Source: Polytolypa hystricis UAMH7299 (lineage: Eukaryota; Ascomycota; Eurotiomycetes; Onygenales). Taken from it: 64,000 nucleotides of DNA. Below are positions 12,750 to 24,244 of this stretch, one piece after another. The stretch spans positions 165,094 to 229,093 of the forward strand of contig PDNA01000024.1 in assembly GCA_002573605.1 (NCBI GenBank), written 5' to 3'. Every line of letters starts with the position of its first letter. Within the stretch, counting starts at the first letter, position 1. The notes beneath the pieces were generated by a model. That model was given only the letters and a program-made list of their open reading frames with translations, did not search any database and was not told the DNA's origin. Both the position numbers and the translations under genes were made by a program.

Positions 12750-14115
12750 TCAGTAGCCTGTACTAGAAAAACATGCTCTCGCCTCTGCGATTTCCATCTC
12801 TTCAACTGGCCTCATGAGCCATTCATCTGGTATGGTTTCATTCGATGTTGCTCTTGCTTCCTGATCCCATGTCAAAATCTTTCGTATGAACCGGAGAAAC
12901 TGGCCTTTCTCTTCTCCCGGTGGGATTGTCGTGACAAAGTCTTCCAAAGAGGTTTTTGGTATTGGGGGCTCAGATATCCAATTTCCTGTGGTCACTTACA
13001 GTGAGCAATGAGTTCGAATTGTGCAGTAAAAAAAAATAAAAAAAATGAAAATTGTCAGTGAGGCTTACCCTCGGCATCAAAATAGGTCGAGAAGAGCGGG
13101 CTCTGCCGAATGATTTCTAGTGGAGGAGGACCAAGATATCCTATGTATTGTGCCAAAGCTAATGGAAGTACATATTGGCTATGAATACGATCTATCGGAT
13201 CGAAGAGGTTTTTGCCTTCTAGGAGCTCGAGTGTCTATATTTAAGAGCGCTTGTCAATATTTGCTTGTATCACATCTATGCGCCAGCGCTGGTGCTCGCT
13301 GGACTCACCATGACACCAATCGACCATATATCAACAGGGAACCCCCAGGGGAGCTGTAAAAGGACTTCTGGAGCGCGATATAGATCAGACATCCACCAGT
13401 CCTGATTCACACATCCTTCAACTAATCGCATTTGGCCAAAATCTGTAAGAATGGGGTGGCCAGAGAGCTTAACATGGTAGGTCGAGACTTATAGACCGTA
13501 GTAGAAACGGACCCGTCACCTGTGATTCTTGGGGCACTTGGGACCCGAGATTCCTGATCCTCAACATCTTTAAGGCTGGTGTCGTCCTCGATTTCCATCA
13601 AAATATTCTGGGGCAAAATGTCTGTTTGATCCATTGTTGAGTAGGTAGCCAAAGCAAAGCTCAAAATGTTGAGAATACATTGGATAACTTACCAGTATGC
13701 GCAACACCACAGGTCGCATGTAGCCAATTCACTGAGAAGAACAAGCGATGTATCAAGGATTTCACCAGAATCTTTGGTAGCATTCCATTAGGAAATGTCT
13801 CCTGCAATGTGCGAACACTATTGCCTTGAGGCTTCGATGCAATGCAGTAATGGCAACCAGAGGGACTGTCAGTCTCAAAGGTTTCATGCGCAAGACGTTA
13901 AAGTCCAGCCCAGGATGATCCTTGTTGGCGAACTTCTTCAAGCGCCGGAGCATTTTAATTTCGTTGAGGACGGGAGACGCCTCGGCATTATCAATCTGCA
14001 CGGAAACCTTCAGTGAGGTATATTCTTTCGCTCTGCATTTGAAGTCAGCAACAAAGATAGATTTGCTATGGAACAAATCTAGAAAAAGTTGCATGGTTAT
14101 AGGCATAACCTCCAT
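12750..14115 (-). pseudogene. SRPK-like protein kinase pseudogene (two frameshifts)
   Basis: Remnant of a fungal Ser/Thr kinase of the SR-protein-kinase-like type. In order on the minus strand: N-lobe beta-3 (EYTSLKVSV) and helix C region, a DHPGLDF segment, a catalytic loop HTDILPQNIL created across an intron at about 13614-13690, DFG (ILTDFGQMR), APE (LYRAPEVLL) and DIWSIGVM, then LFDPIDRIHSQY and the C-lobe end ILTWDQEARATSNE. Introns after DIWSIGVM and before NWISEP are preserved and in phase. The frame is broken twice: near 13890-13903, just after DHPGLDF, and near 13460-13470, where an (AG)3 repeat shifts the frame before DFG. The Gly-rich loop upstream of the N-lobe was not found. The family call is good; loss of function is inferred from the breaks, and an assembly error is the alternative. 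Confidence 0.75.
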
Positions 14116-14130
14116 GCATACCTACGGGAT

Positions 14131-15208
14131 TAGGGCAAGAATACATGATTCAAAAGATTTTATACCCTCCATCTGTCCAGAGCATAAAAAAAATCTTACA
14201 CAGTGTTGGAAACTGATTCCCCACACAGGCTGTGTGAGACAAGAGATGATGATATCTAAGTTCCTGAGGAGCGGCGAAAAAATATCATGACATCAACCAC
14301 TATCTACAGACTAGATAAAATTACACAATAATGAAAATTATCACGCTCTCCAAAGTCTATGCATAATCAGTTCTCCCCGCACGATATCAATCGCGAAACC
14401 GACCATCAGTCTTAGCCCTAACAATTGAAACCACTTTGATACGGTGCGTGAAAGAGAAAAAATAAGGACGAAACAAGCAATTATGCCAAGAAACATAAAA
14501 TCTGGGCAAGCGAGAGGAGGGCTTTGCTAGGATACTACTCCGTATTCCGCGGATGAATGGCAAAGCAACTTACTATTGTATGTATATGCATTTTCCGTAC
14601 TAATGTACTTTTGACACGCGCTTCTTACTTCTCCGTAGAACAAGGAGGGGTGATTAGTAAGGGAGACTCAAACACCACTTGGCGAGACCATCTAGGGTTT
14701 CACGAAATAGGGGGACGGAAAGAAACTTGCACTTGCACATACATTGGATGAGAAGGGGGAAGTTGAGTGAGCGGCTATGTATGTTTGGCAACTCCCTCGC
14801 ATGAAGTGCTCTAACACAAACCCTTGTGGATATTACTCCTTCTTTGGGGAAAAATCTTAGGCCCCCCTCTCACCATCAAAGGTCACTGGCATAACATACG
14901 CAGGTAGGTACTAGGTATGCAGGACAGGACCTATATAGATATGCCCTGCCCCGCCCATGTTATGCCATGCAGTTGTCTCCTTGTAGGATCATCGGTTTCC
15001 CAGTTTTTCTTTTCATCTCTCCCCTCTTGGTTTTGTTTTGCTTGGATCGTCCTTTCGTTCTATTCTGTCATTCTTTCATATACCATATTCCAAACACTCC
15101 TTGGCTGGTCCCAAGGTCTCTCATTCTTCCACTTGTCAGCCAATTCGCTCGTTTCTTTTTCTTCCTTCCTCCTCTATTTGTCTTTTTTTTTCAAATTTTT
15201 TAGCAGAT
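14131..15208. other. Intergenic and promoter of the duplicated secreted protein
   Basis: No gene recognised. The right part, with a TATATA stretch near 14932 and a long T/C-rich run before 15209, looks like a promoter and leader of the downstream secreted-protein gene. Short open frames in this leader are T-rich artefacts. Confidence 0.5.
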
Positions 15209-16758
15209 ATGAAGTGGTTTCCGTCCACCGCTCTCCTATTAGGTAGCCAGTTGCTGGCAGCGATAACGATACTGGCCGCGCCTATTCCCGCCTCGAATCA
15301 GGGACCCTCCTCGGCTGTTGTCGGCGTCAAGCGCGCTGCTGCACTGGCGGAGCGATTCCGGGGAGGGCACAGCGCTTCTCATCTATCGCCTGGTATTATC
15401 AGGGGGAACAGTAAGCATCATCAGGCAGCGGCTCCTGCTGCACCTACAGAAGTCGCCGCCGAAGCCCCTGCAGGCGAAGCAGAAGCGGCTGGTGAGGTTG
15501 AGAATAATGTAGATGGCGCGTTTGATGAGGCCATTGCGCTGGGAGGGGGCGATATTAAGACGGATGTTTTGTTCACGAAATCGGTGAGTTTTTCCCCCTC
15601 CTCTTTCCCCCTTTCCAATCCCGTTGCCCTCAAGCGGGCGTTTGATAAGTATGTTACGGCTAGCTAACCACGCACCACATAACCTTTGCTGCAGGCGGTC
15701 GGTTCCCTTGAAATTGAATTTCAAAACGCAGAGGGTCGGACACTTACTGTAACGGAGAATAAAACGCCCGGGTCTCCGCCAGCTGGGTTCGTGGCGATTG
15801 AGCCATCTTCGTTCCAAGTCAATCTTGCAGAAGGAGCGGACGGGCTCACCTTGCAGAAGGTGGATTATATCTTTGACGTCACAAGTAAACGCTCCCGTGT
15901 TTCCCAACTCCAAAAAAACACAATGTGGTGTTTGGGGTCATCGGCTAATCAAAACCCATTCAACACGCAGATCCTGCTATTGCCGCCTTGGACCTTTCCC
16001 AAGGCCAAATCGGCAAGCTCTGCACAGAGACAAACACATTCGTTATAGATCCGGTGATTGGAGAGTTAGAGTTTGAGGATGATGAAAATGAACTCACTCT
16101 CACGGTGCAGAATATAAATGGGGAATGGGGCATCTTTATTCCTGAAACTGCTAATGCCGCCGCGCCTCCAGCAGAGGGGGAGACTGCAGCAGGCGAGACC
16201 GAAGTTGAGGGGGCTTTTGATACTGCCATCGCTGTACCTGGTGGGAATGCGAAGACTGATATCCTGTTCACTGAGGGTGTAAGTACTTTTAGGAACAAAA
16301 ACCCGCCCAGAACACCCATCTATCAATCCCTTTGGAAAATGATAACTAACATCCTCTCTTAACAAACGCATTAGGTAACCGGGAAATTAGAAGTCGAATA
16401 CGACGGTGCGGCCGAAAACGTCGTCCTCGTCAGCCAAAACGCCAACCCCGTAGCCGCACCGGCTGGATTCCTCTTCGTGGACCCCACAACGTTCCAGGTC
16501 CAAACCCAGAGCGCCACAGACCCTGCTACAGATACTGTCAAGATTGACTATATCTTCACACCAGATCTCAGGAGAGTGGTAGATGTCACGCAGGGGATTA
16601 TTGGGAAGCTGGATGCTGCGACAAACACGTTTGTCATCGAAGGACTTGGGGAGTTTGAGTTTGAAGACGACGAGAATGAGTGGACTTTGACGGTGCCGGA
16701 TTTGAATGGGGAATGGGCGGTTTTCATCCCGGAGACTGCGCTTTTGGTTGGGGCTTGA
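15209..16758 (+). CDS. Secreted protein with two tandem repeat domains, function unknown
   Basis: Predicted 418-residue extracellular protein. Exons 15209-15583, 15695-15884, 15971-16278 and 16375-16758 join in frame. A signal peptide is clear (hydrophobic LLLGSQLLAAITILAAPIPA). An Ala/Glu-rich linker follows, then two homologous domains of about 140 residues. Domain 1 runs from GAFDEAIALGGGDIKTDVLFT to TLTVQNINGEWGIFIPETA, domain 2 from GAFDTAIAVPGGNAKTDILFT to TLTVPDLNGEWAVFIPETA. Both carry GxLExE, a DYIF strand, IGKL...TNTFVI and an EFEDDENE segment. The intron after DVLFTKS and the one after DILFTEG fall at the same place in each copy, so the duplication included an intron. Domain 1 has an extra intron after DYIFDVT that domain 2 lacks. 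I recognise no enzymatic motif; a cell-wall or secreted structural protein is possible. Confidence 0.8.
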
Positions 16759-19022
16759 GGAAACTTGAGCGTGGCTGGATCAAAGTATATGAAAAGAACA
16801 TGAGATATGAAGACCGGGAAGGATGGTCAGATGGGGTCTATCCCCGGGGGACTGCCATCATCATGAGAGCCATTTAGTACACTTTTCTCAACAGTGTAAA
16901 TAGGAAGTGTAAATGTAGCAGAGATAGATATAGTTATGCCTTGTTAGAATGAGCAGAAAAAACAAGAAAAAAGAAAAACACTCCAACAGGAGTAGAAGAC
17001 AGGATTTTATACATTGTGAAGACGACAGCAATAGTCACCATCCTACGATAAGTTCAAGTCCAGATAGGTGGTCATTGATGAGGATGCTGGTGTAATTGAA
17101 GGAAAAGCCAGTGTAGGATTCCATGCCACAGGCAAGAAATGAGCAGAAATAAGACACTGTGGGATAAGAGCCAGTTTCTCTTATGTGTAAACTAGTATGA
17201 GCAGAGAACATCTCGTATTGAATAATGAGACATGCCCTGCTGCAACTCATGTTTCGTCCAACTCCATTGAGGGTTAAAAGCCAACTCACCATTATTAGCA
17301 TTGCCCATGCTGGATGGGTGTTAAAATAGGCTGTTTTATGCCGTGGTTGTAACAAGGCCTTCGAATCTGCCGTTGGGCATGACTAGGCAAGGAAGAGGCA
17401 GTCAGAGTGCTTGTTTTGCTTGGATATGGCCGCCCTCCTGGCAGATAGGTTAAAATGGGGATGAAATCAGGTTTTGTGTGCCTTTGTGGTGATCCTGCCT
17501 ACCATCACCATGCTGTTCTGCGACAGATGCATGATGGAATGGCTAGTCCATGGAAGATCTGGAAGAAGGGGCCTTGCAGGAAGGTAGAAGAAAGAAGAGA
17601 AGATAAAGAGAACCGCAAGAACTCTGGCCAGCTAAACCGCAGGCACTTTGAACTTGCTCGCTCACCTTTCCCGCATCATCATCCAGCCTGGGGTTCTTCG
17701 TGTAATAATTTTCTCCGATGCATGCCATGCAAAGCTCCGAGTTTGGGAAGGAAGAGGGCTTACCTAAGCACATCACGGGACGGCGTGGATGACCACCTGG
17801 GCACACTTTTCCAACGTTACGATTGAAGCAGGCTATTATTATTGAGAAGAGTCAAGTCAATTAGATTGTGAATATCAGTGCATTCACTGCTTCAATACGA
17901 GCAGAACTGGGCAGAACTGAGTGAATATAGCAGCAATCTATTTATTATTCACTGATATTAGTCACAATCTAGTCAACATAGTAGTATATACAACGGTGGT
18001 TGGATGTAATTTATGGTTTGGGGCGGTATCTAGTAGGCTAGTGGTAAATAATCGTTTTGTAATTACGGTCATGCGGAGCTTTGAGACGCCAATCAGCCAA
18101 TCAGTAGCCCGTCCAGAGTTGAGACAGGGATTGGCGGTACGCAGCGTGACAAGACCTTGTGGTACGGGGTGATACGGGCGAGCCAGCTGAAGGTCTGCGA
18201 TGCGGCAGACAGCGAGCAGAACAAAAAGCACGCAGAACAGAAAGCGAACAAGCAGCAGCAGCAGCTCTCAAGGGCAACGAACGGAACGGACTTCTTCACC
18301 AGCGGCAAATCCAACAGCCCACCTTGTCCTTCTTCTTCCTCTTCTCTTCCCACAACCACCATCCCCAGCGTCCATCGTCAAGATTTAATTCTTGCTATGC
18401 GGCTTCATCCATCTACTTCGCCTTTTCTGCTCTTCCCCATCTTCGCCATCGTCCCAAGCATCGCGATCTCGCTCCCCCTTCTCCACGCCACCAATTAATC
18501 CCGCCAACCTCCAGCTCGCCTCGCTTCCCCTTTACCATCCAGCCCAAAACCATCCAAGAATCCCTCTTAATTTCCATCAACCGGACATAGACCATTGGGA
18601 GGAAACTACTCCATCGTGAAGGTAAATATCCTTGCTTCCTCTTGCTTCCTTGCTTGTTACGCACTTGCCGCGCTGTTCCCCATAAATAAAGAACTCTGGT
18701 CTGGTACCGGTCGCCCAAGCTTTTTTTCCCTTTTGTTCGTTGAAGTCAGCAAGCATCGCCCCAAAAGACCTGCCAACCTTCGTCCTGCTGACACTTTCAT
18801 CCATTGCCCCAGCTTGCGTCCAAACGAGTCCATCCACCATCAATCTTCCACGCCCAGATGGATACGCATCCCATCCCCTAATCCACACACCACGCTCTCT
18901 CTTTCCCCCCGTGGCGCGCTTTAAAACGAACTCTAGTCCCACTGTGTCGTGACACACCGGACCAGCACCAGAGCAGCAATCCATTCCTCACGCGCGAACC
19001 CACCTAGGCGCGAAATCCCGTC
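16759..19022. other. Intergenic, INO80 promoter and leader
   Basis: Holds a MITE-like hairpin at 17855-17976 and otherwise no recognised gene. From about 18250 to 19022 the sequence is C/T-rich with CAG repeats and several short upstream open frames, as expected for a long leader of the INO80 gene. A GTAAAT donor-like site at 18621 may start a leader intron. Confidence 0.45.
17855..17976. mobile_element. Short MITE-like inverted-repeat element
   Basis: AGATTGTGAATATCAGTG (17863-17880) is matched by its reverse complement at 17950-17970, interrupted by three extra bases (AGT). The about 110-bp unit is flanked on both sides by the same hexamer AGTCAA (17855-17860 and 17971-17976), which looks like a target-site duplication. 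No coding capacity. A chance hairpin is the alternative. Confidence 0.45.
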
Positions 19023-22000
19023 ATGGCTGGCGCCCCGCCGTATGGCGTTCGCTCGCCAACCCAGCAGTCGCGCTTTACAGCTTATTCTCCGACTCCACGG
19101 GACCGGTCGTCCTATGCTGGCAATGACTCCTATCAGCAGCAGCAGCCTCCGCCACATACTCCTCCTAACCTCCCTCCCCCTGCCTCGCTGGCCAGGAGCC
19201 CGCACTACGGCCATCCCACGTCTCCTATGATGAACGCTACTCTTCCGCCGCTGAACGGCTCCGCTGGCCCCCATGGCGAAACCTCCCCTTACCACGGCCA
19301 CTCAGCTTCCGGTACACCACAGTACTCGTTGCCACGTCCGTACTCGAGTTCACACATGCCGTCTTCTGCCCACTCTCCTCCACCAGGGCTGCTTAACCAT
19401 GTCTCGTCATCCCACACTCATCCCGCAGCTGGTTCGGAGTCGATGACACAATCACCTAAGCGTGAACGAGAACCGTCGCTGGACAGGAGGGCAAACGGTG
19501 CTGGATACGCGTCTCATTCACCTATGATGCTGGCCGCGAGGCCTCCTTCACCAAAAGAATCGGTATGCCTGACTGCTTCAAACTTGATATACTTTTCTAC
19601 TTCCGCCAACATCTGACTAACTGCTTTGTTCTTAATGCTATAGAAACCTCGAACCACAGACCCCATGTCCTTTGCAAGTATCCTCTCGGGGCCTGCGGAG
19701 GAACGCCCACGTAAACCATCCCCTCTGCCCGTTCAAGCTCGGAAGCTGAGTGAAGCCCCTGCTATCGCACCGGCACCCGTGGTTGAGAAACGCAAGCCTG
19801 CTCCGGAGAAGGTCAATAACAACGGCCACTATGATCCTGCCTACAGCGACATTACCCCACGCCCATCTGCAAACGGGGTTAGCCAATCCAAGGCCTCTGC
19901 TTCATCGAGTTCCACAAAATCACGCAGGATACTATCAGAACGTGAAAAGGAGAGGATTGCCAAGGCAATAGAGAGTATCGACGCTAACGATACCGATGTT
20001 GAGGCTCCAGGCTTCGAAGAAGAGTGGAAACGTTACCTGGCCAAGGGTAGGAAGCGTGCTCGAGAAGTCGAGGATGGTGAAGCTCAAAAGCGCAAGGTAT
20101 GTTGCGGCCGCGTTCTTAATTGCTTAATATTTACACCTACTAACTATCTGTGTCCCCTGTATAGAAACGCCGCACCGAGATTTTAGGCAAATTGGCCAAG
20201 GCCTTGGAAAAGCAGGCGCTTGCTGGTGCCGCACGATATAATAGGAAACACGAAGTTACTGTCCAAGCTGAGGTCCAACAAAAGGAGATTCAAGACGAAA
20301 AGGAGCGTAAGAAGGACATGCAACGGAAGCGTCGTCGTGAAAACACTGTTCGTCTCGAGACAGAGAAGATGGCGGAAGCTCATCGGAAAGCTGCCAAGGC
20401 AGAGGACTCGGCGGAGAAGGAGCGTCTGTTGCGCGAGGCTGAAAGGGCTCGTAGGAAGATCAAAACCACCCAACGCGCTCTTGAGCAAGGAAATGCTCCC
20501 GACGAGGAACGAGGAAACATCCCCGAGGATATTGGTGAAGTCGGCCAGATGGCTCCCAATCTCGAAGGCGGCACCACCGGCTCGTTTCACATCGGCTCCA
20601 AGGGTTCGCCTCCGCCCAAGAAAAGGTCAGGCAAATCCCGGCCAAAGAAATCAAAGGAAAAGAAGCAAGCCGAGAAGGATGCTGCTGAGGCTGCATATGC
20701 TGCCATGGAGAATAATGAGCCGGTACCCATTGCCCCCAAGGAAGATCGAAAGGAAGCCCTGAAGAAGGAGTCAAAAGCCGCTCGTTCCAAGGAAACGACT
20801 CCAGCCCCCGTCTCCACGTTTGACTCGAAAGGATACAACCAGATCTATGAACAGATTTGGAGAGACATTGCGAGAAAGGATATTCCGAAAGTGTACCGTA
20901 TCAAGGTCGTTTCTCTCAGCACTCGCCAGGAGAACCTTCGCAAAACTGCCCAGCTGGCAAGCAAACAAGCTCGCAAATGGCAAGAGCGTACCAACAAGAG
21001 CATGAAGGATACCCAAGCGCGGGCGAAACGCACTATGCGTGAGATGATGTCCTTTTGGAAGCGGAATGAGCGTGAGGAGCGTGATATGCGTCGCCTCGCT
21101 GAAAAGCAGGAGCTCGAGTTGGCCAAGAAGGCGGAAGCAGATCGTGAAGCGAACCGACAGAGGCGGAAACTCAACTTCCTTATTTCGCAGACCGAACTGT
21201 ATTCACATTTCATTGGTAGGAAGATCAAAACCAGCGAGGCAGAACACCATGGCGATGCGGCTACGGCACCTCCTGCGGAAACCAAGACTGCTTTGCCTGA
21301 GGACGTTGGCGATTTGACATCAAAGGTCACGAACTTTGAAGATCTTGACTTTGATACCGAAGACGATGCTGTCTTGCGCGAAGCCGCCATGGCGAATGCT
21401 CAGAACGCCGTTCAACAGGCCCAAGATCGAGCGAGGGCGTTTAACGGCGAGGAGAATAAGATGGCGGCCTTCGATGAGGGCGAGATGAACTTCCAGAATC
21501 CTACGAGTTTGGGCGATGTCCAAGTACAGCAACCGAAGATGCTTACGACTCAGCTGAAAGAGTACCAGCTCAAGGGATTGAATTGGCTGGTCAACCTTTA
21601 CGAACAGGGTATCAACGGTATCCTTGCAGACGAGATGGGCCTCGGGAAAACTGTACAGTCTATCTCGGTTATGGCGTACTTGGCTGAAGTGCACAATATA
21701 TGGGGTCCTTTCTTGGTCATCGCACCCGCGTCAACTCTTCACAACTGGCAGCAGGAGATTGCGAAATTCGTGCCAACTCTCAAGGTCTTGCCATACTGGG
21801 GTTCGGCCAAGGATCGGAAAGTGCTGAGGAAGTTTTGGGATCGCAAACACATTACATACACCAAGGAGTCGGAGTTCCACGTTCTCGTGACGTCGTACCA
21901 GCTGGTCGTGTTGGATGCGCAGTACTTCCAGAAAGTCAAGTGGCAGTATATGATTCTAGACGAGGCCCAGGCTATCAAGTCTTCGCAGAGTTCGCGATGG

Positions 22001-24244
22001 AAGAATCTCCTCTCCTTCCATTGTAGGAACCGGCTGCTACTAACGGGTACTCCCATTCAGAACAATATGCAGGAACTGTGGGCGCTTCTCCACTTCATCA
22101 TGCCTACGCTTTTTGATTCCCACGATGAGTTTAGCGAATGGTTCTCGAAGGATATTGAAAGCCATGCACAAAGCAATACGAAGCTTAATGAGGATCAGCT
22201 GAAGCGATTGCACATGATCTTGAAGCCGTTTATGCTTCGTCGTATCAAGAAGCATGTGCAGAAGGAGCTTGGAGACAAAGTTGAGAAGGATGTTTTCTGC
22301 GATCTCACGTACCGTCAGCGTGCGTACTACAGCAATCTGCGAAACCGTGTCAGCATTATGGATCTTCTCGAGAAGGCTGCTATTGGCGATGATGCAGACA
22401 GCACTACGCTGATGAACCTCGTCATGCAGTTCCGGAAAGTCTGCAATCATCCTGACCTGTTTGAACGAGCTGAAACTAAGTCTCCATTCTCGGCCGGTTA
22501 CTTTGCTGAGACCGCGTCGTTCATTCGAGAAGGCCACAATGTTGATGTGGGATACTCGACGCGAGGCATTATTGAGTACGATTTACCCAGGATGCTTTGC
22601 AGCCCAGCTGCTCGTCTTGATGTTGCTGGTCCCGGAAATGACAAGGCTGGCTTCGATGGGAAGTATCTTTCCCATATGATGAATATCTGGACTCCGGAAA
22701 ACATCAAGCAGAGCATCAAAGAAGACGGTGCGTTCTCTTGGCTGCGGTTCTCTGATACATCGGCTGGCGAAGCATACAGCCTGTCTCACAAGGGTGTGTT
22801 TGAACGCGCGATGACCCGCCGTGGGAAGTCAAATCGCCTTTCCCGACTCAGAGTGGTGTACGATGATGTTGAGGACAAGCCTAACTCGGTTCTTCCTCAT
22901 ACTCTATTCAACATCGTTGATCGAAATGATCGAGGGGCATTCGCCGAAATCACTGCAGAGGGTCGTCTGCGCGAGCTGCTCAATGTGAGCAAGAGGACAT
23001 TTGAAGATGAAGGACTTGGTATGATTGAGCCTTGTGCAAAGCCTGGAGCATCTGCACCGCCCATCGCGATCTCTTCCTCTGGCCGTGCTGCTGTCTACGA
23101 GACTGAGGATACGCTTTTCAATGCCTCAGTCCGTCACGCGCTGTTCGGACGTCCTACTCCTACGATGGATGCCCAAATCCTAGAAAACAAACTCAATCCT
23201 ACGCCTTATACCCTCTCTCCATTGCTCCCTGAGCCCCTGTCTGCCAAGGGCAGATATACCAACATCTCTGTGCCATCGATGAGGCGATTCGTCACCGATT
23301 CCGGTAAGTTGGCTAAACTGGACCAGCTGCTCCGCGAACTCAAGAACGGTGGCCATCGTGTGCTCCTGTACTTCCAGATGACTCGCATGATCGACCTTAT
23401 GGAGGAGTATCTTACATATCGCAACTACAAATACTGCCGTCTCGACGGTAGCACGAAGCTTGAAGACCGCCGCGACACTGTCCTGGACTTCCAGCAACGG
23501 CCAGACATCTTTATATTCTTATTGTCCACACGTGCTGGTGGTCTGGGTATTAACTTGACTGCCGCAGATACTGTCATCTTCTACGACTCAGATTGGAATC
23601 CCACCATCGACTCCCAAGCCATGGACCGCGCCCATCGTCTTGGCCAGACCAAACAAGTTACCGTGTACCGCCTGATCACGCGTGGCACGATCGAAGAGCG
23701 TATCCGCAAGCGCGCGTTGCAAAAGGAAGAAGTGCAGCGCGTCGTCATATCTGGCGGTGCTGGCGGCGGCGTCGATTTCAACACCCGCAGCCGTGAGAAT
23801 CGCACCAAGGATATCGCCATGTGGCTGGCGGACGACGATCAGGTGGAGATCCTTGAGCAGAAGGAGAAGGAGGTGTTAGAGCGAGGAGAGGAACCGGGCA
23901 AGAAGCCAAAGAAGGCGGCACCGAAGAAGAAGAGGGATATCACGCTGGATGATATGTATCATGAAGGTATGTTTCAAACTACTGTTTAGTAGAGGCTCCT
24001 ATACTTTTATTAGAATTTTGCTGACGTCTTTGGTCAACTTTTAGGTGAAGGACACTTTGACGATGTCAGCGCAAAGCCTTCTGGCGCAGCCACACCCGTC
24101 GAGAATGGCGATGGCCTCCCTTCCTCCTCTGGTGCTGCTGCTGCTGGTGGAAAGGGTCGTCGTCGCGCTGGCACCGGAGCAGGCAAATCGAAAAAAGCCA
24201 AGACTGCGAAGGAGCGGTTGAGCTTTATTGATGGTGGTGACTAG
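19023..24244 (+). CDS. INO80: Chromatin-remodelling ATPase INO80
   Basis: Catalytic SWI2/SNF2-family subunit of the nuclear INO80 complex, which slides nucleosomes and exchanges H2A.Z in transcription and DNA repair. Exons 19023-19562, 19644-20096, 20165-23966 and 24045-24244 join to 1664 residues, a normal fungal length. Residues 1-180 are Pro/Ser/Gln-rich and disordered. A DBINO domain (about 545-675, YNQIYEQIWRDIARKDIPK) recruits actin-related proteins. The SNF2 ATPase starts near 794 and shows DEMGLGKT (Walker A, about 821) and LDEAQ (Walker B, about 928). The roughly 300-residue insertion typical of INO80 separates it from the helicase C lobe (about 1380-1500; RAGGLGINLTAADTVIFYDSDW and DRAHRLGQ). 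A basic KKPKKAAPKKKRD segment and Gly/Lys-rich tail follow. All key residues are present. Confidence 0.96.

Noticed and set aside
14917..15246. Plus-strand frames with hydrophobic Phe/Ser/Leu-rich translation
   Set aside because: They arise from the T/C-rich leader of the secreted-protein gene; the real start is the ATG at 15209 followed by a signal peptide.
22040..22537. Minus-strand frame of 165 codons
   Set aside because: Antisense within the conserved ATPase region of INO80.
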